A DNA stretch of 64,000 bases from Variovorax boronicumulans (GTDB lineage: Bacteria; Pseudomonadota; Gammaproteobacteria; Burkholderiales; Burkholderiaceae_C). The position numbers and the translations under genes were made by a program. This document shows positions 1-9,067 of the stretch, piece by piece (position 1 is the stretch's first letter; every line of letters begins with the position of its first letter). Location of the stretch: the NCBI RefSeq assembly GCF_030812215.1, contig NZ_JAUSSG010000006.1, forward strand, positions 372,001 to 436,000. The letters run 5' to 3'. Below the pieces are notes generated by a model, which was given only the letters and a program-made list of their open reading frames with translations, was not told the DNA's origin and made no database searches.

Positions 1-741
1 ACCACGCGCAGCGTGCGGCTCACCGACGCGGGACGCTCCTACTTCGCGCAGTGCCGCCAGGCGCTCGCGCAGCTCGCCGAGGCCGAACGCGAGGTGATGG
101 GCCAGCAGGCGCAGCCCTCGGGCACGCTGCGCATCAGCGTGCCGACCACCTACGGCCACCACCGCATCCTGCCGATGCTGCCCGCGTTCCGCGAACGCTT
201 TCCCGACATCCGGCTGCATGTGCACCTGAGCAACCGCAACATCGATTTCGTGGAAGAGGGCTACGACATGGCCGTGCGCGTGCGCGCCCAGCCCGACTCC
301 ACGCTGATCGCGCGGCACCTCGAGGACGCGGGGCTCGTGGTGGTCGCGACGCGCAAGTACCTGAAGGCGGCCGGAACCCCCCGCACGCTGGACGACCTTG
401 CCGCGCACGAATGCATCCAGTTCGAGCTGCCCAGCAGCGGCCGTCGCATCTCGTGGCTTTTCAAGGAGGACGGCAAGGACCGCGAGGTCTTCGCGGACAG
501 CGCCTACAGCTGCTCCGATGACGTGCTCGGCGGCGTCACGCTCGCGAAGAGCGGCGCCGGGTTGTTCCAGACCTACCGCTTCGTCGTGGAGAAGGAGCTT
601 GCCGACGGCTCCCTCGTCGAGGTGCTGAAGCCGTTTGCGGGTCGCTCGCGGCCCTACACGCTGCTGTACCCGGACGGGCGGCATGTGCCGCTGCGCATGC
701 GGGTGTTCATCGATTTCCTGATGGCGCAGCGGTTCGACTGA
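1..741 (+). CDS. LysR-family transcriptional regulator, 5'-truncated by the window edge
   Basis: The reading frame is open from base 1 (T-T-R-S-V-R-L-T-D-A-G), which matches the end of the LysR winged-helix domain, so the true start and most of the DNA-binding domain lie outside the window. What remains is the linker helix (AQLAEAEREV) and a full periplasmic-binding-protein-like effector domain, beginning at GTLRISVP and ending near the TGA at 739-741. It is convergent with the tannase gene, with only 3 bp between the two stop codons. The effector is unknown. A GTG at position 13 is not the real start. Confidence 0.93.
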   Translation, partial: TTRSVRLTDAGRSYFAQCRQALAQLAEAEREVMGQQAQPSGTLRISVPTTYGHHRILPMLPAFRERFPDIRLHVHLSNRNIDFVEEGYDMAVRVRAQPDSTLIARHLEDAGLVVVATRKYLKAAGTPRTLDDLAAHECIQFELPSSGRRISWLFKEDGKDREVFADSAYSCSDDVLGGVTLAKSGAGLFQTYRFVVEKELADGSLVEVLKPFAGRSRPYTLLYPDGRHVPLRMRVFIDFLMAQRFD

Positions 742-744
742 GGC

Positions 745-2655
745 TCAGCGGCAGGCGAAGCTGGCCGCCGATTTCACGTCGCCGCCGACATACGCGATCT
801 TCTTCGGGTAGGTGCACAGCGGCCGCGCGAGCGACTTGTCCGCGTTCTGCAGCACGAGGTTGTCGGGCGCCACGCCTTTCTCGACCCAGTCGGTCAGCGC
901 CGCGAACAACTGGTTCGGTGCCGGCAGCGGCGGGTTGGCCGCGGGGCTCACACCTGCCAGACCGTTCACAGAGCCCACGCCCGCGCAGTGCCCCATCGCC
1001 GGAATCTCGACATAGCGGTAGAACTTCTGCATCGCATCGATCCCGCCCATCGCCTTGGCCGCGCGTTCGTAGTAGTTGGCCGTGCCCGAGTTCGCGATCA
1101 GCGGGTCGGCCAGGCCGTGATAGGTCAGCAGCTTGGCGCCACGGTCGCGGAACCTGGCCAGGTCGGGGTTGTCGGCGTTGATGCTCGCGAACGCGGCCTG
1201 CAGCGCCTTGCCGCGATCGCTGGCGTTGGCCAGCTGCGCGTACGACAGCCCCTTCCAGTTGTTCGCGCCGTTGCCCGTCGCATTGACGAAATCGGGCGTC
1301 GCGATCGTCGGATCCTGCAGGTTCAGCGCCACTTGGTGCGCCGCGATCGGGAACGGGTTGGGCACGCCGCCGGTGGAATCCGCCAGCGAGAACCCTGGCA
1401 TGCCGGGGCTGTTGAGTGCGGTGCCGCGCGTGAGGCCGTACCAGAGCTGGCCCGACGCCAGCGTGGCGCCGTAGCCGATGTCGCTCGCGGGCGCCGGTGC
1501 GCTGCCGTCGCGCGTCTGGCCGTACCAGATCTTGTTGACCGCCTGTGCCTGCACCGTGCTCAGGCAGGCCGCGGTGACATTGGTGCCGCCGCTGCCCGTG
1601 CACAGCACGGCCTTGTCCTGCACCGGATCGTATTTGCAGGCGGCCGGGTCGCTGATGAAGCCGTCGTGCTGGCCGGTGAGCCCGCTGTCGCAGGCGCTCA
1701 CCGCGGCGGACGAGACCAGCGTCATCTGGTCGGGCGTGAGCGGCGTGCCTCCGAGGTCGCGCTGCATCACGACCTGCGGATACAGCTCGGAGGTGATGAA
1801 AGTGGTCCAGTTGATCGCGCTGTTGCCGGCCAGGATGCCATCGAAATCGTCGGGGTTCACCTGTGCCTGCATATGGCCCTGGCGGCCGCCGGTGGAGCAG
1901 CCGTCCCAGTAGGCGTACTGCGCGCTGCGCTGGTAGAAGCCGGACGCCAGCGCCTTGGACTTGACGGCCATCTCGTGGATGCCGCGGCTCGCGAAATCGG
2001 CCCACAGCGTGGTGTTGATGGTGCCGTCGGGGTTCATTGCGAACGAGCCGTCCACCGAGGCGAATGGCAACTTCGAGGCATGGCCCGCATCGGTCACGGC
2101 ACTGACCGAGCCTTCGCCCGCGGCGATGGCGGCCGCGCCGGCGCCGCCGATCTGCGTCCTGGCGCTGATGCCCGCATCGCCAACAAAGCCGCCGCCGCCA
2201 AGCACGCGCACGCGGTTGTTCCACTTGGCCGTCGTCGGCAGCCACACCTCGATGCCGATGCCCGGCGAGGTCGATGGTGCATCGGCCGGCCCCGCATGGC
2301 CCGGTCCGACATTGAGCTTGACCATGCACACGTCGCTGGCGGCCACTGTGCCCGAGGCCTTGCCGTCGAGGTTCAGGTCATCGCCTTGCCTGAATTGCTT
2401 CACCACGGTGACGGTGGTGTTCGCATCGGGCTTGAACGCGGTCTTGAGGCTTTCGTCGCAGGCGAGGGCGACGGGAGCAACCGGGCCGGCTGGCGGTGGC
2501 GATGCGGGGATGAAGGGCAGCACGGTTCCCTGGGAATCGCTGCCGCCGCACGCCGTGAGCGCTGCGGCGGCGCACATGCCCATGCACAGGGCGGCCAGCG
2601 TCGTGAAGTTGCTGCGCGATGGTTCGGGTCCGGGGCGATGGGGCGTGAGTGGCAT
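745..2655 (-). CDS. Tannase/feruloyl esterase family lipoprotein
   Basis: A 636-residue secreted serine esterase of the tannase/feruloyl esterase family. The N-terminus has a hydrophobic stretch ending in a lipobox (ALTACGGS, lipid-modified Cys near residue 36). The nucleophile motif GCSTGGRQG places the catalytic Ser near residue 254; the acid is likely the Asp of YHGLADPL and the base the His of MGHCAG near the C-terminus. The family hydrolyses esters of hydroxylated aromatic acids such as gallate and ferulate, and MHETase is a distant relative; the substrate here cannot be read from sequence. The start has a good AGGAGA Shine-Dalgarno. It lies 105 bp downstream of the AraC gene at the end of the box transporter unit, so it may feed aromatic acids to that region. 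Confidence 0.9.
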   Translation of the reverse strand: MPLTPHRPGPEPSRSNFTTLAALCMGMCAAAALTACGGSDSQGTVLPFIPASPPPAGPVAPVALACDESLKTAFKPDANTTVTVVKQFRQGDDLNLDGKASGTVAASDVCMVKLNVGPGHAGPADAPSTSPGIGIEVWLPTTAKWNNRVRVLGGGGFVGDAGISARTQIGGAGAAAIAAGEGSVSAVTDAGHASKLPFASVDGSFAMNPDGTINTTLWADFASRGIHEMAVKSKALASGFYQRSAQYAYWDGCSTGGRQGHMQAQVNPDDFDGILAGNSAINWTTFITSELYPQVVMQRDLGGTPLTPDQMTLVSSAAVSACDSGLTGQHDGFISDPAACKYDPVQDKAVLCTGSGGTNVTAACLSTVQAQAVNKIWYGQTRDGSAPAPASDIGYGATLASGQLWYGLTRGTALNSPGMPGFSLADSTGGVPNPFPIAAHQVALNLQDPTIATPDFVNATGNGANNWKGLSYAQLANASDRGKALQAAFASINADNPDLARFRDRGAKLLTYHGLADPLIANSGTANYYERAAKAMGGIDAMQKFYRYVEIPAMGHCAGVGSVNGLAGVSPAANPPLPAPNQLFAALTDWVEKGVAPDNLVLQNADKSLARPLCTYPKKIAYVGGDVKSAASFACR

Positions 2656-2760
2656 CTTCTTGTCTCCTGTTGTGTGGACATCGAATTTGCCCTCGCCCCG
2701 TCGGATGGTCTATCGACAAGCGATCACCGCTTGCAGGATCCCTTCACACTGCACAGGGAC

Positions 2761-3645
2761 TTACCCGAGCCGGGCGCGCGCGGGCGTGGTGCCCACCAGC
2801 TGCTTGAACACCTGCGTGAAGTGCGCCTGGCTCGAAAAGCCGACGACATGCGCGATCTCGGCGAGCGACAGCCGGCCCTCCAGCAGCGACAGCGCATGGC
2901 GCACGCGTTGCTCCATCACATAGCGGTACGGCGTCGCGCCCGTGCTGGCCCTGAACAGGCGCGTGAAATGGACGGCACTCATGTGCAGCTCGGCCGCGAG
3001 TTCGTCGATGCCGAAGTCTTCGCCCAGGTGTTGCATCACCCAGTCGTACACCTTGCGCAGGTCCGCCTGCGAGAGGCGCCCCGGCGGCCGTTTCGCATTG
3101 CCCGCGCTGCCATAGCGGCTCTGCAGGTAGCTCACCAACGCCATCGACAGACCTTGCGCGTGCATGCGGCCCGAGGTGCAGCCGCGCTCCACCTCGTCGC
3201 GCATCGCGATGGCGAGCGACGATAGCGTGGCGTCGGTGGTCGAGAGATGCGTCTGCAGGTGAAGCTCGCCGTTGCCTTCGGGCATCAGGTCGCGCAGGGT
3301 CTCGGGGCGGATTTCCAGCGCGATCATTTCCCCGGCCTGGCCGGACCAGGTGACATGGTCGACCTCGTAGCCTTGCTCGAACATGCACAGGCTGCCGGAC
3401 CGGATCTCGATGTGGCTGGTGCGACGCCCTGTGGTCATCGTCGACTTCCCGTGCCCGCGCGTGCAGAAGGCGAGCAGCGGGTGGGGGTTGTAGCAGGCCG
3501 GGTTCTCGCCGTCGCCATGCATGGCGCGCACCTCCAGCGCAAAGCCCTGCCACGGCGTGGCAGCCGCGTTCATCAGCATCTTGCCTTCGAAGCGCACGGG
3601 CTTGCCCGAGGGATCGAGGAGGCTGATTTCGCGCGTCATCGCCAT
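2761..3645 (-). CDS. AraC-family transcriptional regulator at the end of the box/Liv operon
   Basis: About 294 residues. The N-terminal ~170 residues form a cupin-like sensor domain, and the C-terminal ~100 residues carry two helix-turn-helix motifs of the AraC type (DFGIDELAAELHMSAVHFTRLF, then LAEIAHVVGFSSQAHFTQVFK, typical of the second helix pair). I chose the ATG at 3645 (M-A-M-T-R-E); the next ATG at 3639 is equally possible, and longer forms would overlap livF. The gene starts only 7 bp after the livF stop and is therefore probably cotranscribed with the transporter. Its ligand is unknown; benzoate or a related aromatic acid would fit the context. Confidence 0.88.
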   Translation of the reverse strand: MAMTREISLLDPSGKPVRFEGKMLMNAAATPWQGFALEVRAMHGDGENPACYNPHPLLAFCTRGHGKSTMTTGRRTSHIEIRSGSLCMFEQGYEVDHVTWSGQAGEMIALEIRPETLRDLMPEGNGELHLQTHLSTTDATLSSLAIAMRDEVERGCTSGRMHAQGLSMALVSYLQSRYGSAGNAKRPPGRLSQADLRKVYDWVMQHLGEDFGIDELAAELHMSAVHFTRLFRASTGATPYRYVMEQRVRHALSLLEGRLSLAEIAHVVGFSSQAHFTQVFKQLVGTTPARARLG

Positions 3646-3652
3646 GCGCCTC

Positions 3653-4354
3653 TTACACGCCCAGCAGCTCCTCGAGCGCCTGCGGCTCCGCCAGCAGATC
3701 GGCCGATGCCCCATGCCGCACGATCTGCCCCTTCTCCATCACCACCGCGAGGTCGGTGTGCGCGAGCACCTTGCGGTAGTCGCGGTCCACGATCAGCGTG
3801 GCGATGCCGGTGCTGCGGATCTCGCCGATCACGCGCCAGATCTCGGCCACGATCAGCGGTGCGAGGCCTTCGGTGGCTTCGTCGAGGATGAGCAAACGCG
3901 GGTTGGTCATGAGCGCGCGGCCGATCGACAGCATCTGCTGCTCGCCGCCCGAGAGCTGCTGGCCGCCATGCGAGAGCCGCTCGGCCAGCCGCGGAAAGGT
4001 GGCCATCACGCGGTCGAAGGTCCAGGCGCGGCGGCCGTCGATGCCAGCGCGCTCGCTCATCACGAGGTTCTCGCGCACCGAGAGGTTCGGGAAGATGCCG
4101 CGGCCCTCGGGCACGTAGCCGATGCCCAGGCGCGCCATCTTCTCGGGCGGCCAGCCGGTGACGGTGCGGCCGTCGACCTGCACTTCGCCCGAAGCGGGCC
4201 GCACGTAGCCCATCATGCTGCGGATCAGCGTGGTCTTGCCCATGCCGTTGCGCCCGAGCAGGCCCACCGAGGTGGCCGTCGGAATGCCGGCATGCACGCC
4301 GCGCAGGATGTGGCTGTTGCCGTAGTAGGTGTTGAGGTCGCGGACGATCAGCAT
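3653..4354 (-). CDS. livF: Branched-chain-type ABC transporter ATP-binding protein LivF
   Basis: A 233-residue ATPase of the hydrophobic amino acid uptake (HAAT) family. Walker A is GRNGMGKTT, the ABC signature is LSGGEQQ and Walker B is LLILDEATEG. The switch region after Walker B reads LIVDRDYRK rather than the more usual V-E-Q/H form. The start ATG at 4354 shares one base with the livG stop (TGATG), indicating translational coupling. In box loci this five-gene transporter is generally assigned to benzoate or another aromatic acid rather than amino acids; that substrate is inferred from position. Confidence 0.93.
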   Translation of the reverse strand: MLIVRDLNTYYGNSHILRGVHAGIPTATSVGLLGRNGMGKTTLIRSMMGYVRPASGEVQVDGRTVTGWPPEKMARLGIGYVPEGRGIFPNLSVRENLVMSERAGIDGRRAWTFDRVMATFPRLAERLSHGGQQLSGGEQQMLSIGRALMTNPRLLILDEATEGLAPLIVAEIWRVIGEIRSTGIATLIVDRDYRKVLAHTDLAVVMEKGQIVRHGASADLLAEPQALEELLGV

Positions 4355-5109
4355 CAGTGGTCTTCTCCGAGATAGGCCGTTCGCACCTCCGGGTTCTCGC
4401 GGATCGAGGTGGGGTCGCCGGTCGCGATGACCGTGCCGTTCACCATCACCGTGATGCGGTCGGCGATGCGGAAGACCGCGTCCATGTCGTGCTCCACCAG
4501 CAGGATCGCGTGCGTGGCCTTCAGGCGCGCGAGCAGCGTGAGCATGCGGTCGGTTTCCTCGGCGCCCATGCCGGCGAGGGGCTCGTCGAGGAGCAGCACG
4601 CGGGGTTGCGTGGCCAGGCACATCGCCACTTCGAGCTGGCGTTGCGCGCCGTGGCTCAACGTGCCGGCGATGCGCAGGGCCTCGTTCGAAAGACCCGCCG
4701 CTTCGAGCGCCCCGTCGGCCGCTGCGTTGCTTGCAGCACAGCGCTGCGATGCCTGCCAGATCGCCCACGGCCGCGCGGTCGCAGCCTGCGCCGCGAGCCG
4801 GCAGTTCTCGTGCACGCTGAACTCCGGAAAGATCGTCGTGCGCTGGTAGCTGCGGCCCACGCCATCGCGTGCGCGCCGTGATTGCGCGCGCTGCGTGATG
4901 TCGATGCCGTCGAGCGCGATGCGGCCTTCGGAAGCCTCGATCTCGCCCGAGAGCATGTTGATGAGCGTCGACTTGCCTGCGCCGTTGGTGCCGATCACCG
5001 CGTGCACTTCGCCGATGTGCAGGTCTAGCGTGACGGCGTTCACTGCGGTGAGGCCACCGAAGCGCCGCGTGAGGCCTTCGACCGAGAGGAGGGCGGTTGT
5101 GTTGTTCAC
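4354..5109 (-). CDS. livG: Branched-chain-type ABC transporter ATP-binding protein LivG
   Basis: A 251-residue cytoplasmic ATPase partnering LivF. Walker A is GTNGAGKST, the signature is a variant LSHGAQRQ, Walker B is VLLLDEPLAG, and the switch is the usual LLVEHDMD. The start is a GTG at 5109 that overlaps the livM stop as GTGA. Length and domain order are normal for LivG. It forms the heterodimeric motor of the putative benzoate importer encoded by the surrounding genes. Confidence 0.94.
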   Translation of the reverse strand: MNNTTALLSVEGLTRRFGGLTAVNAVTLDLHIGEVHAVIGTNGAGKSTLINMLSGEIEASEGRIALDGIDITQRAQSRRARDGVGRSYQRTTIFPEFSVHENCRLAAQAATARPWAIWQASQRCAASNAAADGALEAAGLSNEALRIAGTLSHGAQRQLEVAMCLATQPRVLLLDEPLAGMGAEETDRMLTLLARLKATHAILLVEHDMDAVFRIADRITVMVNGTVIATGDPTSIRENPEVRTAYLGEDH

Positions 5110-6068
5110 GACGTGGCTCCTTCGCCCTTGGGCGAGATGCGCTTCACCAGCCCGATCAATCCCTTCGGCAACCAGGCCACGAACACGATGATCGCGATGC
5201 CCAGCGTGAGCTGCCAGTGGTCCGCCAGCGGGCCCATTACGGCATGCGTCGAGAAGATTTCCTTCAGCAGCGTGAACGCGACCGCGCCGATCACCGCGCC
5301 GCGCAGGTGGCCGAGGCCGCCGAGGATCACCATCAGCAGCACCTCGCCCGAGTTGTGCCAGGCCATCAGCTCGGGGTTGACCACGCCGTCGCGCGAGGCC
5401 AGCAGAAAGCCCGCGAGCCCCGCGAGCGCACCCGCCAGCACGAAAGCCGCGAGCTTGTAGCCGTACACCGGGAAACCAGCTGCGCGCATGCGCTGCTCGT
5501 TCACGCGGATGCCCGCGAGCGCCGCGCCGAAGCGGGAACGGCGGATCAGCGCGAGCAGCCCGTAGGTGAACGCGAGCGATGCGAGCACCACGTAGAACAG
5601 CACCATGCGGTTCTCCATGTCGAGCGCACCGAGGGCCGGGCGCACGTACATGTAGATGCCGTCGCTGCCGCCGCCGACCTTGGTGTCGTGGAACACGAAG
5701 AAGGCCATCTGCGCGAAGGCCAGCGTGACCATGATGAAGTACACGCCGCGCGTGCGCAGGCTCAGCGCACCGACGAACAGCGCATAGAGCGCCGCCGCCC
5801 CCATGGCCATCGGCAGCAGCAGCGCGACGTTGCCACCTTCGCTGCCCGATGCGAGCACCGTCACGTACGCGCCGATGCCGTAGAAGGCCGCATGGCCCAG
5901 GCTCACGAGGCCGGTCATGCCGACCAGCAGTTCGAGGCTCAGCGCGAAGATCGAGAGGATCATCACCTTCACGATGAAATCCGAGGCGTAGTTGCCCATC
6001 AGCGGGCCTGCGATGCCGACGAGCACCGCGCAGGCCACGGGCACGAGGAAAGCGCTCTTCTTCATCAT
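5106..6068 (-). CDS. livM: Branched-chain-type ABC transporter permease LivM
   Basis: A 320-residue inner-membrane permease with about eight to ten hydrophobic segments, starting with SAFLVPVACAVLVGIAGPL, and the cytoplasmic coupling motif region EQRMRAAG typical of LivM. The start is ATG 6068 (M-M-K-K-S), overlapping the livH stop as ATGA. The long reading frame through this gene continues upstream out of phase with livH; that upstream part is a shadow of livH and not a fusion. It is paired with LivH in the membrane and powered by LivG/LivF. Confidence 0.92.
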   Translation of the reverse strand: MMKKSAFLVPVACAVLVGIAGPLMGNYASDFIVKVMILSIFALSLELLVGMTGLVSLGHAAFYGIGAYVTVLASGSEGGNVALLLPMAMGAAALYALFVGALSLRTRGVYFIMVTLAFAQMAFFVFHDTKVGGGSDGIYMYVRPALGALDMENRMVLFYVVLASLAFTYGLLALIRRSRFGAALAGIRVNEQRMRAAGFPVYGYKLAAFVLAGALAGLAGFLLASRDGVVNPELMAWHNSGEVLLMVILGGLGHLRGAVIGAVAFTLLKEIFSTHAVMGPLADHWQLTLGIAIIVFVAWLPKGLIGLVKRISPKGEGATS

Positions 6069-6937
6069 GGCCGCCTCCCCATCAGCCCTTCGGGCTTCCA
6101 GATCAGCACGATGGCCATCAGGAGATAGATGCCGATGCCGCTCAGGTCCGCGAAGAAGACCTTGCCGAAGGTGTCGACGAAGCCCACGAGCAGCGAGGCC
6201 AGCAGCGCGCCGGTGATCGAGCCGATGCCGCCGATCACCACCAGCACGAAGCAGATGATGAGCACGCTCGCACCCATGTTCGGATACACCGAGGACATCG
6301 GCGCGGCGATCATCCCGGCCAGCGCCGCGAGCGCCACGCCCGCCGCGAACACGATGCGGTAGAGCCGCTTCACGTCGATGCCGAGGCCCCGCACCATGTC
6401 GCGGTTGCTCGCACCGGCGCGGATCATCATGCCCAGGCGCGTGCGGTTCACCACCCAGTAGAGGCCGACCGCGAGCACGATGCATGCGGCCGACGCGAAG
6501 AGCCGGTACCACGGGTAGCTCATGACGTTGCCGAGCGCGAAGCTGCCGTCGAGCCAGGCGGGCACCTTCACGCCATGCACGTCGTTGCCCACGAGGATGG
6601 AGCGCAGCTCCTCGAACACCAGGATGAGCCCGTAGGTCATGAGCACCTGCTGCAGGTGGTCGCGCTGGTAGAGGTAGCTGAAGAACGCCCATTCGAGCAG
6701 GTAGCCGAAGATCGCGGCGAGCACCACGCCGGCCACCAGCATCAGGAGGAACTGGTCGCCGAACAGCGGCGCGAGTGAGAACGCCAGGTACGCGCCGATC
6801 ATGTAGAAGCTGCCGTGCGCGAGGTTGATCACGCCCATGATCCCGAAGATCAGCGTGAGGCCCGAGGCCACGAGAAAAAGCAGCAGTCCGTACTGAACGG
6901 AGTTCAGGCACTGGACAAGGAAGGTTCCGAAATCCAC
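6065..6937 (-). CDS. livH: Branched-chain-type ABC transporter permease LivH
   Basis: A 290-residue permease of the LivH family: the N-terminus (V-D-F-G-T-F-L-V-Q) is followed by the highly conserved LTLIFGIMGVINLAHG and by about eight membrane segments. I set the start at the GTG 6937 because the sequence upstream in frame is the repeat element and low-complexity residues. It ends in an ATGA overlap with livM. A 149-bp gap holding a structured repeat separates it from the binding-protein gene upstream, yet all share strand and order, so they are still likely one transcript. Confidence 0.91.
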   Translation of the reverse strand: MDFGTFLVQCLNSVQYGLLLFLVASGLTLIFGIMGVINLAHGSFYMIGAYLAFSLAPLFGDQFLLMLVAGVVLAAIFGYLLEWAFFSYLYQRDHLQQVLMTYGLILVFEELRSILVGNDVHGVKVPAWLDGSFALGNVMSYPWYRLFASAACIVLAVGLYWVVNRTRLGMMIRAGASNRDMVRGLGIDVKRLYRIVFAAGVALAALAGMIAAPMSSVYPNMGASVLIICFVLVVIGGIGSITGALLASLLVGFVDTFGKVFFADLSGIGIYLLMAIVLIWKPEGLMGRRP

Positions 6938-6989
6938 GTTGGAGGTTCTCTCTGGGCGGGATCGTTGAGGAAAGGACGCACTGCGGGAG

Positions 6990-7077
6990 ACACCGCGGAA
7001 CCGGCTTTGCCGGACCGCAGGTGTCGCCCCCGGTGAGGGGGTTGGCGAAGCGACACGAAGTGCGCGAAGCCTGGGGG
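6990..7077 (-). repeat. Structured ~88-bp intergenic repeat, copy 1 (3' of the binding-protein gene)
   Basis: Copy 1 of a four-member repeat found in the box locus. Read on the minus strand it begins CCCCCAGGCTTCGCG, runs through a CCCCC/GGGGG hairpin and a CCGGCAAAGCCGG hairpin, and ends near CCGCGGTGT. It begins about 10 bases after the binding-protein stop codon and lies inside the operon, before livH. Confidence 0.85.
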
Positions 7078-7086
7078 AGAGCCCAG

Positions 7087-8253
7087 TTACATCCGGCAGC
7101 CGCGTGCCGGGTCGGCGAGACTCTTGATGGCCGTGCTCACCAGCTTGTTTTCCTTGCCATCCACCTTGCGCAGATAGATGTCCTGCACCGGGTTGTGCGA
7201 CTTGCTCATGGTGAACGTGCCGCGCGGGCTGTCGATCTTGGCCTTCTCGATCGCGGCGGTGAACTCGGCCTTCTTGCCGATGTCGCCCTTGGTGGCCGCA
7301 AGGCCCACGCCGAGCATCTGCGCCGCGTCGTAGCCTTGCACCGCGTACACGTCGGGCTGCAGCTTGAACGACTTGGCATACGCCACGCGGAACGCGTTGT
7401 CGCGCGCGGTGTTCAACCCGTCCGCGTAGTGCAGCGTGGTCAGCATGCCCTGCGCCGATTCGCCTTGCGCATCGAGCGTGCCGTCGGTCAGGAAGCCGGG
7501 GCCGTAGAGCGGAATCGTCTTGTTGAGGCCCGCGGCCTGGTAGTCCTTGACGAACTTCACCGCGCCGCCGCCCGCGAAAAAGGCATACACCGCATCGGGC
7601 TTGGCCGCTGCGATCTCGGTCAGCAGCGCCTGGAACTCCACGTTCGGGAAGGCCAGCGTGAGCTGCTTGTCGACCTTGCCGCCGTTCTTCTCGAAGCCTT
7701 CCTTGAAGCCGTTGACCGATTCGTCGCCGGCCGCGTACTTCCAGGTGATGGTCATCGCCTTTTTCTTGCCCTGCTGCTTGGCCGCGACCTCGCCCATTGC
7801 ATAGGCCGGCTGCCAGTTGCTGAACGAGCTGCGGAAGATGTTGGGTGCGCACATCGGGCCGGTCACCGCGTCGGCGCCGGCATTCGGCACGATCAGCACG
7901 GTGCCGCTTTCCTTGGCGGCCTTGGCCATCGCCATCGCGACGCCGGAGTGCACCGTGCCCACGATCACGTCGACGTTGTCGCGCTTGATGAGCTTGTTGA
8001 CGTTGTCGGTGGCCTTGGCGGGATCGGATTCGTCGTCCACCTTGAAATATTCGATCTCGCGGCCCGAGAGCTTGCCGCCTTGTTCGTCGACGTAGAGCTT
8101 GAAGCCGTTCTCGATGGCCACGCCCAGCGCGGTGTAGGTGCCACTGTAGGGAAGCATCAGGCCGACCTTGAGTTTGCCGGTGCCCTGTGCGCCGGCAGCC
8201 GATGCGAGCGCGGCGAGGGCGATCGCGGTGAGCGTGGTGCGAATGGTTGTCAT
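7087..8253 (-). CDS. ABC transporter substrate-binding protein (LivK/HAAT family), putative benzoate binding
   Basis: A 388-residue periplasmic binding protein of the type I (leucine-binding) fold. It has a Sec signal peptide of about 22 residues (TLTAIALAALASAAGA), followed by a mature start near QGTGKLKVGLMLPYSGTYTALG, which is typical for aromatic-acid-linked HAAT receptors. The ATG at 8253 has a CAGGAGA ribosome-binding site. The ATG overlaps the upstream hydrolase stop as ATGA. It should deliver ligand to LivHMGF; benzoate is the likely ligand from its place between bclA and the permeases. Confidence 0.92.
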   Translation of the reverse strand: MTTIRTTLTAIALAALASAAGAQGTGKLKVGLMLPYSGTYTALGVAIENGFKLYVDEQGGKLSGREIEYFKVDDESDPAKATDNVNKLIKRDNVDVIVGTVHSGVAMAMAKAAKESGTVLIVPNAGADAVTGPMCAPNIFRSSFSNWQPAYAMGEVAAKQQGKKKAMTITWKYAAGDESVNGFKEGFEKNGGKVDKQLTLAFPNVEFQALLTEIAAAKPDAVYAFFAGGGAVKFVKDYQAAGLNKTIPLYGPGFLTDGTLDAQGESAQGMLTTLHYADGLNTARDNAFRVAYAKSFKLQPDVYAVQGYDAAQMLGVGLAATKGDIGKKAEFTAAIEKAKIDSPRGTFTMSKSHNPVQDIYLRKVDGKENKLVSTAIKSLADPARGCRM

Positions 8254-9059
8254 GGTGTCTGTCTCCTGTTCTTGGTGATGAAAGCGGCGGTAGCGACGGT
8301 GACACGTTCCGGCTGATCGCGATGTGGGGAATGCCCGCATTCAGGGATTTCCACCAGTTCGCAACCGCCGCTCACGCGCGCGGCGATGCCGCGGATCTGC
8401 GCGAGCGTGCCGTACTCGTCGTCGATGCCCTGGATGGCGAGCACCGGGCAGCGGATGGCGTCGAGCTCGGCCTCGATGTTCCAGTCGCGAAAGGGCGGGT
8501 GCAGCCAGATGCGGTTCCAGCCCCAGAAGGCGGAATCGGCGCTGTCGTGGTAGCGGGCAAGCTTCTTCGGCAGGTCGGTCGAGAGGTAGGCGGTGCGCGC
8601 GAGCTCGATGTTCGCGACGGTCACCTCTTCCACGAAAATGTGCGGTGCCAGCACGACGAGGCCCGCCACACGATCAGGGAAGCGCGAGGCGTAGAGCAGC
8701 GAGATCGAGCCGCCGTCGCTGTGGCCGAAGAGCCAGGGCTTTTCGTCGTCGAGCTTCAGCGCGGTGAAGAGGGCGGGGAGCACCTCGTGCGCCTGGCGGT
8801 GCATGAAGTCGACATCCCAGATCTCGTTGTCTTCGCGCGGCGTGGAGCGGCCGTAGCCGGGGCGCGAGAACACGAGGCCGCGCGCGTTGGCGGCTTCGCA
8901 GACCTGCGCGGGAAAGTCCTTCCACATCGCGACGGAGCCGAGGCCTTCGTGGAGAAAGACGATCAGCGGCGCATCGGTGCGCTCGGGTGCGATCCACGCG
9001 CACTCGATCTGCACGGCGCGGCCGCGCCAGTCGATGGTGGCAAAGGCTGGCGTGTTCAT
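8250..9059 (-). CDS. Alpha/beta-fold hydrolase of the box operon
   Basis: A 269-residue alpha/beta hydrolase. The oxyanion-hole region is LIVFLHEGLGSVAMW, the nucleophile elbow is FGHSDGGS (catalytic Ser), the acid is likely the Asp of QGIDDEYG and the base the His of PECGHSPH. The start ATG at 9059 is 8 bp past the benzoate-CoA ligase stop, and the stop overlaps the binding-protein start. Such a hydrolase is a regular companion of box genes; a role as a thioesterase or lactone/ester hydrolase (rescuing CoA or opening a side product) is possible but not shown by sequence. Confidence 0.88.
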   Translation of the reverse strand: MNTPAFATIDWRGRAVQIECAWIAPERTDAPLIVFLHEGLGSVAMWKDFPAQVCEAANARGLVFSRPGYGRSTPREDNEIWDVDFMHRQAHEVLPALFTALKLDDEKPWLFGHSDGGSISLLYASRFPDRVAGLVVLAPHIFVEEVTVANIELARTAYLSTDLPKKLARYHDSADSAFWGWNRIWLHPPFRDWNIEAELDAIRCPVLAIQGIDDEYGTLAQIRGIAARVSGGCELVEIPECGHSPHRDQPERVTVATAAFITKNRRQTP

Positions 9060-9067
9060 TCCCGTGC

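Noticed and set aside
745..2655. Tannase-family protein as a plastic-degrading MHETase
   Set aside because: Family membership alone does not give that specificity; the substrate-defining lid residues cannot be judged by eye.
988..3225. A 745-codon open frame on the plus strand across the tannase and AraC genes
   Set aside because: Arg/His/Gly-rich composition, no domain, and it lies antisense to two genes with clear family motifs; it is a GC-bias shadow.
5106..6911. Apparent LivH-LivM fusion in one long frame
   Set aside because: The upstream part is out of frame with real LivH; the true genes overlap by ATGA with proper starts.
6065..8305. Apparent fusion of the binding protein and LivH
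   Set aside because: The N-terminal portion is an out-of-frame shadow of the binding-protein gene plus the repeat; LivH starts at the GTG 6937.
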